Shown one piece after another: positions 36,692 to 46,229 of a stretch of DNA of 57,610 nt; positions within the stretch are counted from its first letter, which is position 1, and each line of letters starts with the position of its first letter. This stretch comes from Bacteroides sp. Its GTDB lineage: Bacteria > Bacteroidota > Bacteroidia > Bacteroidales > Bacteroidaceae. The notes under the pieces are model-generated. The model was not told where the DNA came from. It made no database searches and worked only from the letters and a program-made list of their open reading frames with translations. The DNA lies in assembly GCF_030151085.1 (NCBI RefSeq), contig NZ_JASLER010000067.1, forward strand, positions 1 through 57,610. Reading direction: 5' to 3'. The position numbers were made by a program, and so were the translations under genes.

Positions 36692-37693
36692 ATGGTAAAT
36701 TACAAAGAATTAGGATTGGTAAACACAAAAGAAATGTTTGCTAAGGCTATTAAAGGTGGATACGCTATCCCCGCATTCAACTTCAATAATATGGAGCAGA
36801 TGCAGGCTATCATCAAGGCTGCTGCTGAAACAAAATCTCCGGTTATTCTTCAGGTTTCTAAGGGTGCCCGTCAATATGCTAATGCTACTCTGTTGCGTTA
36901 CATGGCTCAAGGTGCTGTAGAATATGCAAAAGAATTGGGTTGTGAAAAACCGGAAATCGTTCTTCACCTTGACCACGGAGATACTTTCGAAACTTGCAAG
37001 AGCTGTATCGACTCTGGTTTCTCTTCAGTAATGATCGATGGTTCTCACCTTCCTTACGAAGAAAATATTGCTTTGACTAAGAAAGTAGTAGAATACGCTC
37101 ACCAATTCGATGTAACTGTAGAAGGTGAACTCGGTGTGTTGGCTGGTGTAGAAGATGAAGTTTCTGCTGAACACCACACATATACTGACCCTGAAGAGGT
37201 AATTGACTTCGCTACTCGTACAGGTTGCGACTCTTTGGCTATCTCTATCGGTACTTCTCACGGTGCTTACAAGTTTACTCCGGAACAATGTACTATCGAC
37301 CCTGCTACAGGTCATTTGGTTCCTCCTCCTTTGGCATTCGAAGTATTGGATGCAGTTATGGAGAAACTTCCGGGATTCCCTATCGTTCTTCACGGTTCTT
37401 CTTCAGTTCCTCAGGAAGAAGTTGAAACTATCAACAAGTTCGGTGGTGCTTTGAAGTCTGCTATTGGTATTCCTGAAGAATGGTTGCGCAAGGCTGCTAC
37501 TTCTGCAGTATGTAAGATCAATATCGACTCTGATAGCCGTTTGGCTATGACTGCCGCTATCCGTAAGACTTTCGCAGAGAAACCTGCTGAATTCGATCCT
37601 CGTAAGTATCTGGGTCCGGCTCGCGACAATATGGAGAAACTGTACAAGCACAAAATTATTAATGTGTTGGGTTCAGACAACAAGTTGGCTTAA
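36692..37693 (+). CDS. fba: Class II fructose-bisphosphate aldolase
   Basis: This zinc enzyme splits fructose-1,6-bisphosphate in glycolysis. The 333 residues include AFNFNNMEQMQAI, the HLDHGDTFETCKSCIDSGFSSVMIDGS metal and substrate region (in two parts), GELGVLAGVEDEV, SIGTSHGAYKF and LHGSSSVP. Codon use looks optimised, as expected of a highly expressed gene. Confidence 0.97.
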   Translation: MVNYKELGLVNTKEMFAKAIKGGYAIPAFNFNNMEQMQAIIKAAAETKSPVILQVSKGARQYANATLLRYMAQGAVEYAKELGCEKPEIVLHLDHGDTFETCKSCIDSGFSSVMIDGSHLPYEENIALTKKVVEYAHQFDVTVEGELGVLAGVEDEVSAEHHTYTDPEEVIDFATRTGCDSLAISIGTSHGAYKFTPEQCTIDPATGHLVPPPLAFEVLDAVMEKLPGFPIVLHGSSSVPQEEVETINKFGGALKSAIGIPEEWLRKAATSAVCKINIDSDSRLAMTAAIRKTFAEKPAEFDPRKYLGPARDNMEKLYKHKIINVLGSDNKLA

Positions 37694-37717
37694 TAAGAGT
37701 AAACTCTGATATATGAA

Positions 37718-37752
37718 ATAGCCCTTACAATATATTTGTAAGGGCTATTTTT
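37718..37752 (+). terminator. Terminator after fba
   Basis: A 13-bp stem (37718-37730 with 37736-37748) followed by TTTTT. Confidence 0.85.
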
Positions 37753-37758
37753 ATGTGG

Positions 37759-37824
37759 TTTACACTTATAGCTGCATCAGCTTACGCTTATAACTGCGTT
37801 GGCTTACACTTATAGGAGTGTGAG
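37759..37824. repeat. Three tandem 22-bp repeats
   Basis: Units 37759-37780, 37781-37802 and 37803-37824 share TTACxCTTATA. An inverted partial copy (37828-37842) pairs with unit 2 (37784-37799) and is followed by seven T, forming a terminator facing the plus strand at the end of the converging susA-like gene. Confidence 0.7.
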
Positions 37825-37847
37825 GCGACGCAGTTATAAGTGTTTTT

Positions 37848-39698
37848 TTAGAGTTCAATAACCAGTGATTCTCTCGGTCCCATTTTCAGCTCTTCGCCGA
37901 ATGTGATCATTTTCCCACTAAGAATATCTTTTCCGCTTTTTGAATCTTTCAGTATTTCCTTGTAGAACTTCAAAGGGACAGTAGTATCGGAATTGGTACC
38001 ATTAAGCATTACGAATACGGTCTTTCCTTCATACTGGCGTGCGTATGCATATACACCGTTCTGAACCATGAATTGGGTCATGCTACCTTTGGCGATGACA
38101 TCATTGCCTTTACGCCAGTTCAGGATTGTTTTGTAGAAGTTATAACAATCATTCTGAAGTTGTGTACGACCTTCGGCGGTGAATGCATTTTCTTTGTCGG
38201 AGGCCCAGCCACCGGGGAAATCTTTACGTACATAACCGTCGCTCTTTCCTTTTGTACCGTTCATCATGATTTCTGTTCCATAATAAAGCTGGGGAATACG
38301 GCGGGTAGTAAGTAGGAGGGTAGAAGCTTGTTTCAACATCGGTAAGTTGTCACTATCACCTAAGAAACGGTCAGTGTCATGGTTTTCAATAAATGCCAGT
38401 ACCGAAGCCGGATTAGGATAGAGGAAATCGTAAACAAAGCTATTATAAACGCGGTCTAACCCTTTGAACCAGGTTTCTGTTTCTTCATTTTTAGCAGTAT
38501 TGATTTTGTCGAAGAAACTGAAGTCCATAACAGTCTTCAAGTTACTGTTCTTAGGTGCCGAAAGTTTGGAATCTTTCTGCCACCAAGCGGTATAAGCAGG
38601 TTCGGTAACCCAAGTTTCGCCTACAGTATTGTAGTTGGGATATTCCTCATTCAGTTCTTTCATCCAATTGCTCATGGCATCGTAGTCGGCGTAGGGGTAA
38701 GTATCCATACGGATACCGTCTATGCTGGAAAATTCAATCCACCAGATACTGTTTTGTACCAGGTAACGATATACGTGTGGATTCTTTTGATTCAAGTCGG
38801 GCATGGCGGTAACAAACCAACCGTCGTTCATCTGATCGAAGTCATATTTAGAGGTATAAGGATCGACGTGCGGAGTCAGTTTGAAAGAAGTCTGCACAAA
38901 GTTGTTTTTGTGATCGGGATTATTGAAAAAGTCTTTTGAAGGCATGTCCTTTATCCATGCATGATCTACACCGCAATGGTTGAAAATCATATCCATAACA
39001 ACCTTTATATCGCGGGCATGGCAATTTTCAATCAGCTGTTTGTATTCTTCGTTCGTCCCAAATCGTGGATCTACTTTGTAGTAGTCGGTAGTGGCATATC
39101 CGTGATAAGATCCACCGGTCATGTTATTTTCCAGTACGGGGGTGAACCAAAGAGCGGTTACACCTAAGTCGGTGAAGTAATCCAAGTGTTGCTCTATACC
39201 GGCAAGGTCACCGCCATGGCGAGCATTCGGATCATTACGATCTACTTTATTATCGATCATACCGGCAATTTGATCATTGTCAGGATTACCATTCGCAAAA
39301 CGGTCTGGCATTAATAGGTATAATGCATCGGAAGCATCAAAGCCTTTGTGTTCACATCCCTTTTTGGCACGGGCTTTCAGTTCGTATTCTTTGACGAGCT
39401 TCTTTTTGCCTTCAGAAAATGTGAGGGCTACTTTACCGGGTTTTACATCTTTGTCTAGTTTCAGATAAACCAGTAGGTAGTTGTTGCTTTCCAGCTTGAC
39501 TGTGCTACTTAATGATACACCAGGATAGTTGACAGATACTAATGCGTTACCGATGCCTTCGCCGTATACCATTAGTTGCAGTTCAGGATTCTGCAATCCG
39601 GTGTACCAGAAAGGTGGATCGATTTTGTTGACATTCATAGCTGCAAACGTGCTAAGGGAAAGTAGAAGAGTTCCCAAGATTAAAAATACTTTTTTCAT
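37848..39698 (-). CDS. susA: GH13 neopullulanase/alpha-amylase, SusA-like
   Basis: This 616-residue enzyme hydrolyses maltodextrins in the periplasm, as SusA does. After the signal peptide (about 1-20) comes an N-terminal beta domain (about 21-115), then the GH13 barrel with nucleophile D332 (GIRMDTYP), acid/base E361 (VGETW) and D441 (ENHDTD). Length and N domain agree with SusA; it lacks the lipobox of SusG. It is separated from the susB-like gene by about 12 kb and has no SusC/D, yet both share the GCAAACGTTT motif upstream. Confidence 0.9.
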   Translation of the reverse strand: MKKVFLILGTLLLSLSTFAAMNVNKIDPPFWYTGLQNPELQLMVYGEGIGNALVSVNYPGVSLSSTVKLESNNYLLVYLKLDKDVKPGKVALTFSEGKKKLVKEYELKARAKKGCEHKGFDASDALYLLMPDRFANGNPDNDQIAGMIDNKVDRNDPNARHGGDLAGIEQHLDYFTDLGVTALWFTPVLENNMTGGSYHGYATTDYYKVDPRFGTNEEYKQLIENCHARDIKVVMDMIFNHCGVDHAWIKDMPSKDFFNNPDHKNNFVQTSFKLTPHVDPYTSKYDFDQMNDGWFVTAMPDLNQKNPHVYRYLVQNSIWWIEFSSIDGIRMDTYPYADYDAMSNWMKELNEEYPNYNTVGETWVTEPAYTAWWQKDSKLSAPKNSNLKTVMDFSFFDKINTAKNEETETWFKGLDRVYNSFVYDFLYPNPASVLAFIENHDTDRFLGDSDNLPMLKQASTLLLTTRRIPQLYYGTEIMMNGTKGKSDGYVRKDFPGGWASDKENAFTAEGRTQLQNDCYNFYKTILNWRKGNDVIAKGSMTQFMVQNGVYAYARQYEGKTVFVMLNGTNSDTTVPLKFYKEILKDSKSGKDILSGKMITFGEELKMGPRESLVIEL

Positions 39699-39744
39699 GA
39701 TAGTAACTTGTTCGGTTATATATTCTCGGCTAATTTAAAACAAA

Positions 39745-39773
39745 TAGCGGAAAAACAATCTGTTTTTCCGCTA
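39745..39773. terminator. Hairpin after the TPR gene
   Basis: A perfect 13-bp stem (39745-39757 with 39761-39773) with a 3-nt loop terminates the minus-strand TPR gene. It lies between the operator-like motif and the susA start. Confidence 0.7.
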
Positions 39774-39791
39774 ACTATACATTATTATATT

Positions 39792-39805
39792 ATGCAAACG
39801 TTTTC
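39792..39805 (-). promoter_or_regulatory. Operator-like motif before susA
   Basis: ATGCAAACGTTTTC shares 12 bases with the susB palindrome and sits 96 nt from the susA start, almost the same distance as at susB (94). The downstream TTTG at 39741-39744 (minus) could be the -33 box. Confidence 0.5.
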
Positions 39806-39813
39806 TATAAAGT

Positions 39814-41157
39814 TTATCTGACTGGCGCAACACTGGCAGTATCTACTTTTCCTTTAAAGAAATCTTCTTTCTTGCGACGATCTTGTAGGTCTTTTAGCCA
39901 TGCTTCGGCAGCATTATAATAATTGGTGTCATCTAACAGTATATCACCTTCGTCAGTCATGGATTGCGATTTATTATTAGAATCCTTCGGACGCGTTTTC
40001 AAATAGGCTTGCAAGTACCGCTCTGCACTTGCAGTGTCTTTCAGGCGATAATTGTAGATATATGCTATATCGTATAGTAACTTATGATTTTCAGTGTCAA
40101 ATTTCTCATACCTTGTCTGGAGTGTTTTTATCTGCTCATTGAACATTTCCGCAGCTTTATAACAATCGGCTAATCCTACATAAAGACGTGATACGGCACT
40201 ATCCGGGGGCAATGCATAGGTTACGGCATCTTCCAGGTACTTTATACCCTCTTCTTTCCATGATGTTTTGGAGCAAGAACGTCCTAAATAATAGAGCAGA
40301 TTAACATCACGGGGAGCATATTTGTGTGCTACTTCCAGTAAATCATGGGCCTCATAATACCTCCCTATAGCATAATAGCTTATTCCCGTATAGTAACATG
40401 TATGGAAAGTACTATCTCCTTGGCTAAGTAAGTATTCGTACCTTTGTATAGCTGTAGGATAGAGTTGGTTCAAACAGTATGCTTGTGCGTTTTGTTGGTT
40501 GACCACAATGTTTGTTGTATCTCTTTTACGGTATTCTTCCGTAGCATCTATGGCATATTGATAATCTTTTCCTGCAATGTAGATACTACCCAGTTTGGCA
40601 GCCGCCAAATAATCCGTAGGATATAATTCTTGTATAAGGTGATAACATCCCAGCGCAGACTGAAAATCATCCATTCCTTCAAAACTTTGTCCCATCAGAT
40701 GCAGGGCTATAGCAGAACTGTCCTTTTCGGCAAGTAAACTACTTTCTCCCAATGCTTCCTGATACTTACGTTCAATCAATAGTAGGTTGATATACTGAAT
40801 AAGGGCATATTTGTTTTCCGGATTCAAGTCGATAGCTTTTTGATAGTAGCTCAAAGCCTGCTTATTTTTGATCAGCATTTTGCTGCACTCGGCAGCTTCG
40901 ATGTAGGCACGCGGATTTAGCGAATCTTGCAAAGTGATGTTCTGAAATACTTCTAATGCCTCTACATTATTTCCTAACCCTTTCAATGCTTTTCCTTTCT
41001 GATAGAGTAGGGGAATAGTTGGCTTTTCTTTGTTAATAAGTGATAGAGCAGTTTCGTAATCATAATTGGCCATGGCTTCCTGAATGGCATTTGTGTTTTG
41101 TGCCGTAATGAAGGAACAATAGACACAGAGACAAAAGCAGATAAAAAGTTTTCTCAT
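39814..41157 (-). CDS. Secreted TPR-repeat protein
   Basis: The 447-residue product has a signal peptide (MRKLFICFCLCVYCSFITAQ) and about eight to ten tetratricopeptide repeats, for example from NKQALSYYQKAIDLNPENKYALI onward in register. TPRs mediate protein contacts; no catalytic domain is seen. Its partner is unknown. The gene is monocistronic with a terminator at 39745. Confidence 0.85.
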   Translation of the reverse strand: MRKLFICFCLCVYCSFITAQNTNAIQEAMANYDYETALSLINKEKPTIPLLYQKGKALKGLGNNVEALEVFQNITLQDSLNPRAYIEAAECSKMLIKNKQALSYYQKAIDLNPENKYALIQYINLLLIERKYQEALGESSLLAEKDSSAIALHLMGQSFEGMDDFQSALGCYHLIQELYPTDYLAAAKLGSIYIAGKDYQYAIDATEEYRKRDTTNIVVNQQNAQAYCLNQLYPTAIQRYEYLLSQGDSTFHTCYYTGISYYAIGRYYEAHDLLEVAHKYAPRDVNLLYYLGRSCSKTSWKEEGIKYLEDAVTYALPPDSAVSRLYVGLADCYKAAEMFNEQIKTLQTRYEKFDTENHKLLYDIAYIYNYRLKDTASAERYLQAYLKTRPKDSNNKSQSMTDEGDILLDDTNYYNAAEAWLKDLQDRRKKEDFFKGKVDTASVAPVR

Positions 41158-41253
41158 ACTATTTAGCTTTAATGTATCATTATTGGGGATGCAAGTTACT
41201 AAAAAGAATGTGCTTACGAAATAATCGTAACCTATTTTAGATAGATTAACTAA

Positions 41254-41291
41254 TAAAAAAGAAGCGCCCTTCCTATGAGGAAGAGCGCTTC
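41254..41291 (-). terminator. Terminator of the methylmalonyl-CoA decarboxylase operon
   Basis: GAAGCGC (41261-41267) pairs with GCGCTTC (41285-41291) and TTCCT with AGGAA inside; the A-run at 41255-41260 gives a U-tract on the minus strand. Confidence 0.85.
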
Positions 41292-41319
41292 AAGGTTGTA
41301 TCTGTTTAATTCAGAATGT

Positions 41320-42480
41320 TTACATCAAGAATCCCAGCAAGATACCGGCAGCGACTGCTGAACCGATTACACCTGCTACGTTCGGACCCATAGCGTGCAT
41401 CAACAAATAGTTGGTCGGATCATATTCCAAACCTACAATTTGCGAGATACGGGCAGAGTCGGGTACGGCAGATACACCGGCGTTACCGATCAGCGGGTTA
41501 ATCTTGTTATCCTTAGACAGAACCAGATTGAATATCTTCACGAAGAGTACACCTGATGCAGTGGCAATAACGAATGACAATGCACCCAGACCGAAGATTT
41601 TGATAGAGTCCAAAGTAAGGAACTCAGAAGCCTGAGTAGAAGCACCTACTGTCAAACCTAACAAAATTGTAATAGTATCAATCAACGGACCACTTGCAGT
41701 ATTAGCCAAACGACGAGTTACTCCACTTTCTTTCAATAGGTTACCGAAGAACAGCAGACCCAACAAAGGAAGACCTGAAGGAACAAGGAATGTAGTAAGC
41801 AACAGACCCACAATCGGGAAAATTACTTTCTCTGTATGCGAAACAGCGCGCGGCGGTTTCATGCGGATCAAACGTTCGTGCTTAGTAGTAAGGGCACGCA
41901 TGATAGGCGGCTGTATTACGGGTACCAACGCCATATAAGAGTAGGCTGATACCGCAATAGCACCCATCAAGTTTGGAGCCAGTTTGGAAGAAAGGAAGAT
42001 AGCCGTAGGACCGTCGGCACCACCGATAATACCGATTGCACCAGCTTGCATAGGATCGAATCCAATTTCAAGCGCAATCATGTATGCACCGAAGATACCA
42101 AACTGGGCTGCCGCACCAATCAGCATCAACTTAGGGTTAGAAATCAGGGCCGAGAAATCTGTCATGGCACCGATACCCAAGAAGATGAGCGGCGGATACC
42201 ATCCGGACGTTACCCCTTGATACAAGATGTTAAGTACAGAACCTTCTTCATAGATACCGACCTTTAATCCGGCTTCCATGTTGAAAGGAATATTACCGAT
42301 GAGGATACCGAAACCAATAGGAATCAGCAGCATCGGTTCAAATTCCTTGGCAACTGCCAAGTATATGAAAAATAAGCCGACTAGAATCATCACAATATGT
42401 CCCACCGTTGCATTGGCGAAACCTGTGTATGTCCAGAAGTCTGCTAAGTTATTCATTAAGAAATTAGTAAATTCTCCCAT
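41320..42480 (-). CDS. mmdB: Sodium-pumping decarboxylase beta subunit (MmdB/OadB)
   Basis: This membrane protein decarboxylates carboxybiotin and pumps sodium ions outward. ATG at 42480 gives 386 residues; an upstream TTG would overlap the biotin-carrier gene. It has about nine helices, with IGFGILIGNIPFN, GAIGIIGGADGPTAIFLSSKLAP and the C-terminal NYLLMHAMGPNVAGVIGSAVAAG all typical of OadB/MmdB. It is last in the operon with carrier, OadG-like, MmdA and epimerase genes, so methylmalonyl-CoA is the likely substrate. Confidence 0.93.
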   Translation of the reverse strand: MGEFTNFLMNNLADFWTYTGFANATVGHIVMILVGLFFIYLAVAKEFEPMLLIPIGFGILIGNIPFNMEAGLKVGIYEEGSVLNILYQGVTSGWYPPLIFLGIGAMTDFSALISNPKLMLIGAAAQFGIFGAYMIALEIGFDPMQAGAIGIIGGADGPTAIFLSSKLAPNLMGAIAVSAYSYMALVPVIQPPIMRALTTKHERLIRMKPPRAVSHTEKVIFPIVGLLLTTFLVPSGLPLLGLLFFGNLLKESGVTRRLANTASGPLIDTITILLGLTVGASTQASEFLTLDSIKIFGLGALSFVIATASGVLFVKIFNLVLSKDNKINPLIGNAGVSAVPDSARISQIVGLEYDPTNYLLMHAMGPNVAGVIGSAVAAGILLGFLM

Positions 42481-42481
42481 A

Positions 42482-42922
42482 TTATTCAATAATTACAAGG
42501 TCAGTACCTTCGAGAACGGAATCTCCTTTATTTACACTAATAGCGGTAATTTTACCATCTTTGTCGGCATTGATATTGTTTTCCATCTTCATGGCTTCGA
42601 GGATGATGATGGTTTGTCCCTTTTTCACGGTATCGCCTACGTTTACCTTCACTTCAAGGATCACACCGGGCAGCGGAGATTTTACACCCGATTTGCCAGA
42701 AGAAGGAGTAGCCGGTTTAGTGATAGGAGTTACAGGAGCCTGTGCAGGAGAAGTCGGGTTGGTAACCGGACGTACTACTGGTTTAGTAGCTGCTTTTGGA
42801 GCCTTATCCATTTCGACATTATAGGGAGTACCGTTCACTTCTACGTGAGCGATGTTTTCTTCAATATCTCCAATGGTCACTTTATATAAGTTACCGTTGA
42901 TTTTATATTTATATTCTTTCAT
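42482..42922 (-). CDS. mmdC: Biotin carboxyl carrier subunit (MmdC)
   Basis: The 146-residue protein carries the carboxyl group between MmdA and MmdB. The biotinyl Lys is K112 in EAMKMEN. A Pro/Thr/Ala-rich linker (about 41-79) joins a short N-terminal domain to the biotinyl domain, as in Veillonella-type decarboxylases. It ends 2 nt before the mmdB start. Confidence 0.94.
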   Translation of the reverse strand: MKEYKYKINGNLYKVTIGDIEENIAHVEVNGTPYNVEMDKAPKAATKPVVRPVTNPTSPAQAPVTPITKPATPSSGKSGVKSPLPGVILEVKVNVGDTVKKGQTIIILEAMKMENNINADKDGKITAISVNKGDSVLEGTDLVIIE

Positions 42923-42946
42923 CGTTTTATCTGTTATTAAAGGTGA

Positions 42947-43873
42947 CTATTTTCTGGGAGTTTCGCGTAATGTGTAAATCTTCGAGCTCCACGGTGAGTA
43001 GGTACGTTTTACGCGTGTAATGGTAAGAATGGTTTCTTCCATATCGTGTACATCGCTCTGCATTTCATGCATAGCCATACCGATCGCAGCGTAAACTTCG
43101 CCCGGAACTTCACCTAACTTCTTTTCTTTGGCTTCTTTCTTATCAGTGATACCCTTAACCTTCATAGCATTACGCTTGCTGAGGTTAACAGATATTCTTC
43201 CGATAATCTTGAAGGAAATGTAAAGAAGGATCAAGCCTACGAATACTACACTCATAGCGGAAATTGACATACCAATACCTGCGCTATCCTTTTCTTCGAA
43301 CTTTTCCATCTTGACATTCTTGTCGATGGTCTGGTTGTTGGTACTTGGAGTAACGTATTTATCGGGACTTCCACCTTTTACTTCCCACTTGTCGGCAGCG
43401 TCACTTACGCGGGCATACGACTGGTTGGCCTTCAATGTGCCGGCAGGGATAGTAATTTGGTCGAGTAGCTTTCTACCGGAGTCATATAAACCAATCCAGT
43501 TGGCATTGAGGGTATCCAGTTGGAAATTCAGGTGGAAAGTACCGCGCTTTGGGTTATTGTCAGCCCAGAATAAGGAGTGTTGGCGGGGTTTTACTACCGT
43601 CATGACGTCACCTTTCGGGATGAAATAAGAAATGGTATCACCCGGTTTACTGCTGAATTTCAGTAAATGAGCGGCCAAATCGGCACTACCATACGTTCTA
43701 TTGAATATTTCAATCCATGCACTGTGCATTCCGTAGTCATCCTGAAAGTCGCTTTCGTTGTTGATAAGCACCTCATTCAGAACTAACTTGTTGTTTGATT
43801 TCTGCTCTTTACAGGAACTCAAACCCAACATTAGCAGCAAGGCAAAGAATATTCCGATCGTTGTTTTATCCAT
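42947..43873 (-). CDS. OadG-like gamma subunit fused to a lamin-tail domain lipoprotein
   Basis: The frame is open to 43924, but Met at 43873 begins a lipoprotein signal with lipobox GLSSC (Cys21), giving 308 residues. The outer part (about 30-170) resembles a lamin-tail (LTD) domain: LNEVLINNESDF, WIEIFNRTYGSADLA, then WIGLYDSGRKLLD. A membrane segment (about 195-220) and a cytoplasmic tail follow in the position of the small OadG subunit that holds the complex together. The operon position supports this role. Usual gamma subunits are about 80-120 residues, so the outer domain is an addition. Confidence 0.8.
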   Translation of the reverse strand: MDKTTIGIFFALLLMLGLSSCKEQKSNNKLVLNEVLINNESDFQDDYGMHSAWIEIFNRTYGSADLAAHLLKFSSKPGDTISYFIPKGDVMTVVKPRQHSLFWADNNPKRGTFHLNFQLDTLNANWIGLYDSGRKLLDQITIPAGTLKANQSYARVSDAADKWEVKGGSPDKYVTPSTNNQTIDKNVKMEKFEEKDSAGIGMSISAMSVVFVGLILLYISFKIIGRISVNLSKRNAMKVKGITDKKEAKEKKLGEVPGEVYAAIGMAMHEMQSDVHDMEETILTITRVKRTYSPWSSKIYTLRETPRK

Positions 43874-43904
43874 AATCGTTCTTGTTTTAATGTAAAAAGC
43901 TTGA

Positions 43905-45458
43905 TTACAAAGGAATATTACCATGCTTTTTAGCCGGGTTAGTCAATTTCTTGGTTTGCAATTGTTGCAAAGCACGAATCACGCGGAAACGAGTGTTGCG
44001 CGGTTCGATAACGTCATCGATATAACCATATTTAGCTGCGTTATAAGGATTAGCGAATAACTTCGTGTATTCAGCTTCTTTTTCTGCGAGGAACGCAGCC
44101 GGATTTTCCTGAGTTTTAGCTTCCTTGGCATACAATACTTCTACAGCACCGGCACCACCCATTACAGCAATTTCAGCAGTAGGCCATGCATAGTTCATGT
44201 CACCACGCAATTGCTTACAGCTCATTACGATGTGTGAACCACCGTATGACTTACGCAATGTAACGGTTACTTTAGGTACAGTAGCTTCACCGTAAGCATA
44301 CAGCAACTTAGCACCATGCAGAATTACAGCATTGTATTCCTGACCTGTGCCCGGAAGGAATCCCGGAACGTCAACCAATGATACGATAGGAATATTGAAA
44401 GCATCGCAGAAGCGTACAAAACGAGCAGCTTTACGAGATGCATTGCTATCGAGCACACCTGCCAGATATTTAGGCTGGTTAGCAACGATACCTACTGATT
44501 GTCCATTGAAACGAGCGAAACCAATGATAATATTCTTTGCGTAATCTTTCTGAATTTCAAGGAATTCACCATTATCAACGACTGCACTAATGATTTCGTA
44601 CATATCGTAAGGTTTGTTCGGGTTGTCAGGAATAATCTCATTCAATGAATCTTCCAGACGGTCGATAGGGTCTGTGCAGTCTACAAGCGGAGCTTCTTCC
44701 AAATTGTTCTGAGGAATATAGCTCAAAAGGCTGCGGATCAGTGCCAAACCTTCTTCTTCAGTCTTAGCGGTGAAGTGAGTAACGCCCGATTTAGTTGAGT
44801 GTACACTTGCACCACCCAGATTCTCCTGGGTAACATCTTCACCTGTTACAGTCTTAACAACTTTAGGACCGGTAAGGAACATATAAGAAGTACCTTCCAT
44901 CATTAAAGTAAAGTCGGTCAAAGCAGGAGAGTAAACTGCACCACCTGCGCAAGGACCAAATATTCCGGAGATTTGAGGAATCACGCCGGAAGCAAGGATA
45001 TTGCGTTGGAAGATTTCAGCATAACCAGCCAAGGCATTGATACCTTCCTGGATACGTGCACCACCCGAGTCATTGATACCGATACAAGGTGCACCCATCT
45101 TCATCGCCTGATCCATAATCTTACAGATCTTCAGAGACATAGTTTCAGACAGAGAACCCGCAGTAACGGTAAAGTCTTGTGCAAAGATATAAATCAAACG
45201 ACCGTCGATAGTACCACAACCGGTTACTACACCATCGCCGGGATAGTGGCTCTTTTCCATACCGAAGTTGGTACATCTGTGCTCAACGAACATGTCCATT
45301 TCTTCGAAACTACCTTCGTCGAGAAGCATAGCTATGCGCTCGCGAGCTGTGTATTTACCTTTCTCGTGTTGCTTGGCAATTGCCTTCTCACCACCACCAA
45401 GGCGTGCAGCTGTACGGCGGTCAATAAGCTCTTTAATTTTTTCAAGTTGATTGCTCAT
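43905..45458 (-). CDS. mmdA: Methylmalonyl-CoA decarboxylase alpha subunit (carboxyltransferase)
   Basis: The 517-residue enzyme moves the carboxyl group from methylmalonyl-CoA to biotin. It has the acyl-CoA carboxyltransferase fold with GARIQEGINALAGYAEIF, GPCAGGAVYSPALTDF and VPGFLPGTGQEYN; the GDGVVTGCGTIDGR strand is also typical. It is shared with propionyl-CoA carboxylase beta subunits, but the sodium-pump genes behind it favour the decarboxylase. Confidence 0.94.
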   Translation of the reverse strand: MSNQLEKIKELIDRRTAARLGGGEKAIAKQHEKGKYTARERIAMLLDEGSFEEMDMFVEHRCTNFGMEKSHYPGDGVVTGCGTIDGRLIYIFAQDFTVTAGSLSETMSLKICKIMDQAMKMGAPCIGINDSGGARIQEGINALAGYAEIFQRNILASGVIPQISGIFGPCAGGAVYSPALTDFTLMMEGTSYMFLTGPKVVKTVTGEDVTQENLGGASVHSTKSGVTHFTAKTEEEGLALIRSLLSYIPQNNLEEAPLVDCTDPIDRLEDSLNEIIPDNPNKPYDMYEIISAVVDNGEFLEIQKDYAKNIIIGFARFNGQSVGIVANQPKYLAGVLDSNASRKAARFVRFCDAFNIPIVSLVDVPGFLPGTGQEYNAVILHGAKLLYAYGEATVPKVTVTLRKSYGGSHIVMSCKQLRGDMNYAWPTAEIAVMGGAGAVEVLYAKEAKTQENPAAFLAEKEAEYTKLFANPYNAAKYGYIDDVIEPRNTRFRVIRALQQLQTKKLTNPAKKHGNIPL

Positions 45459-45518
45459 CTTCTTATAATATTTTGTTATTTACTATATACTTATTTATAA
45501 GTTTACGCTCCGTAAATC

Positions 45519-45932
45519 TTATGGTTTTTCGCAAAGTTCGGTTAATACACCGAGAGTGGATTTCGGATGCAGGAATGCGATGTGTAATCCTTCAGCACCT
45601 TTGCGGGGAGCTTTATCGATGAGGCGGATACCTTTTCCTTCAACTTCGGCAAGTGCATTGGCTACGCCGTCTTCCACAGCAAAAGCCAAGTGATGCATAC
45701 CACCGTTGCCATTATTTTTCTCGATAAATTTAGCGATAGCGCTTTCAGGTGAAGTCGGTTCAAGTAGTTCAATCTTTACATCACCTACTTTAAGGAAGGC
45801 TGTTTTAACTTTCTGATCTTCTACTGTTTCAATGCTGTAGCATTTCAGACCTAAAACGTTTTCATAATACGGAAGGGCCTCTTCAATGCTAGTAACAGCA
45901 ATGCCCAGATGCTCAATGTGTGAAATCTTCAT
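45519..45932 (-). CDS. mce: Methylmalonyl-CoA epimerase
   Basis: This enzyme converts (R)- to (S)-methylmalonyl-CoA in the succinate-to-propionate route. Met at 45932 starts MKISHIEHLGIAV, giving 137 residues; the frame is open further to 45989. Metal ligands of the glyoxalase fold are visible as H8, E55, H80 or H81 and E132. It is first in the operon with mmdA, OadG-like, mmdC and mmdB. Confidence 0.95.
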   Translation of the reverse strand: MKISHIEHLGIAVTSIEEALPYYENVLGLKCYSIETVEDQKVKTAFLKVGDVKIELLEPTSPESAIAKFIEKNNGNGGMHHLAFAVEDGVANALAEVEGKGIRLIDKAPRKGAEGLHIAFLHPKSTLGVLTELCEKP

Positions 45933-46229
45933 AACGATATAAATTAGTGTTAATACTGTTTTTCTTCGTAAAGACAAAAAGCAGCACAAAGAAAGAGATT
46001 TATTCCAAAATAAAGAAATATTTCATCAATTAATTATTCCATTATTGAAGTTTAGAAAGCTTTTTTTAGACTTTTGATAGATTGCTCTTTTACTTGTTGG
46101 CGGAATTGTATTCTATAATTGGGAAGAAATAAAAGTCTTAACCCTTTTTGGTACATACCAATTTATTTGAAACTTGTATTCGTTAAGAGGAGATGTTGCA
46201 TTTATAAAGTTGAATTCATCCTCCTCTAC

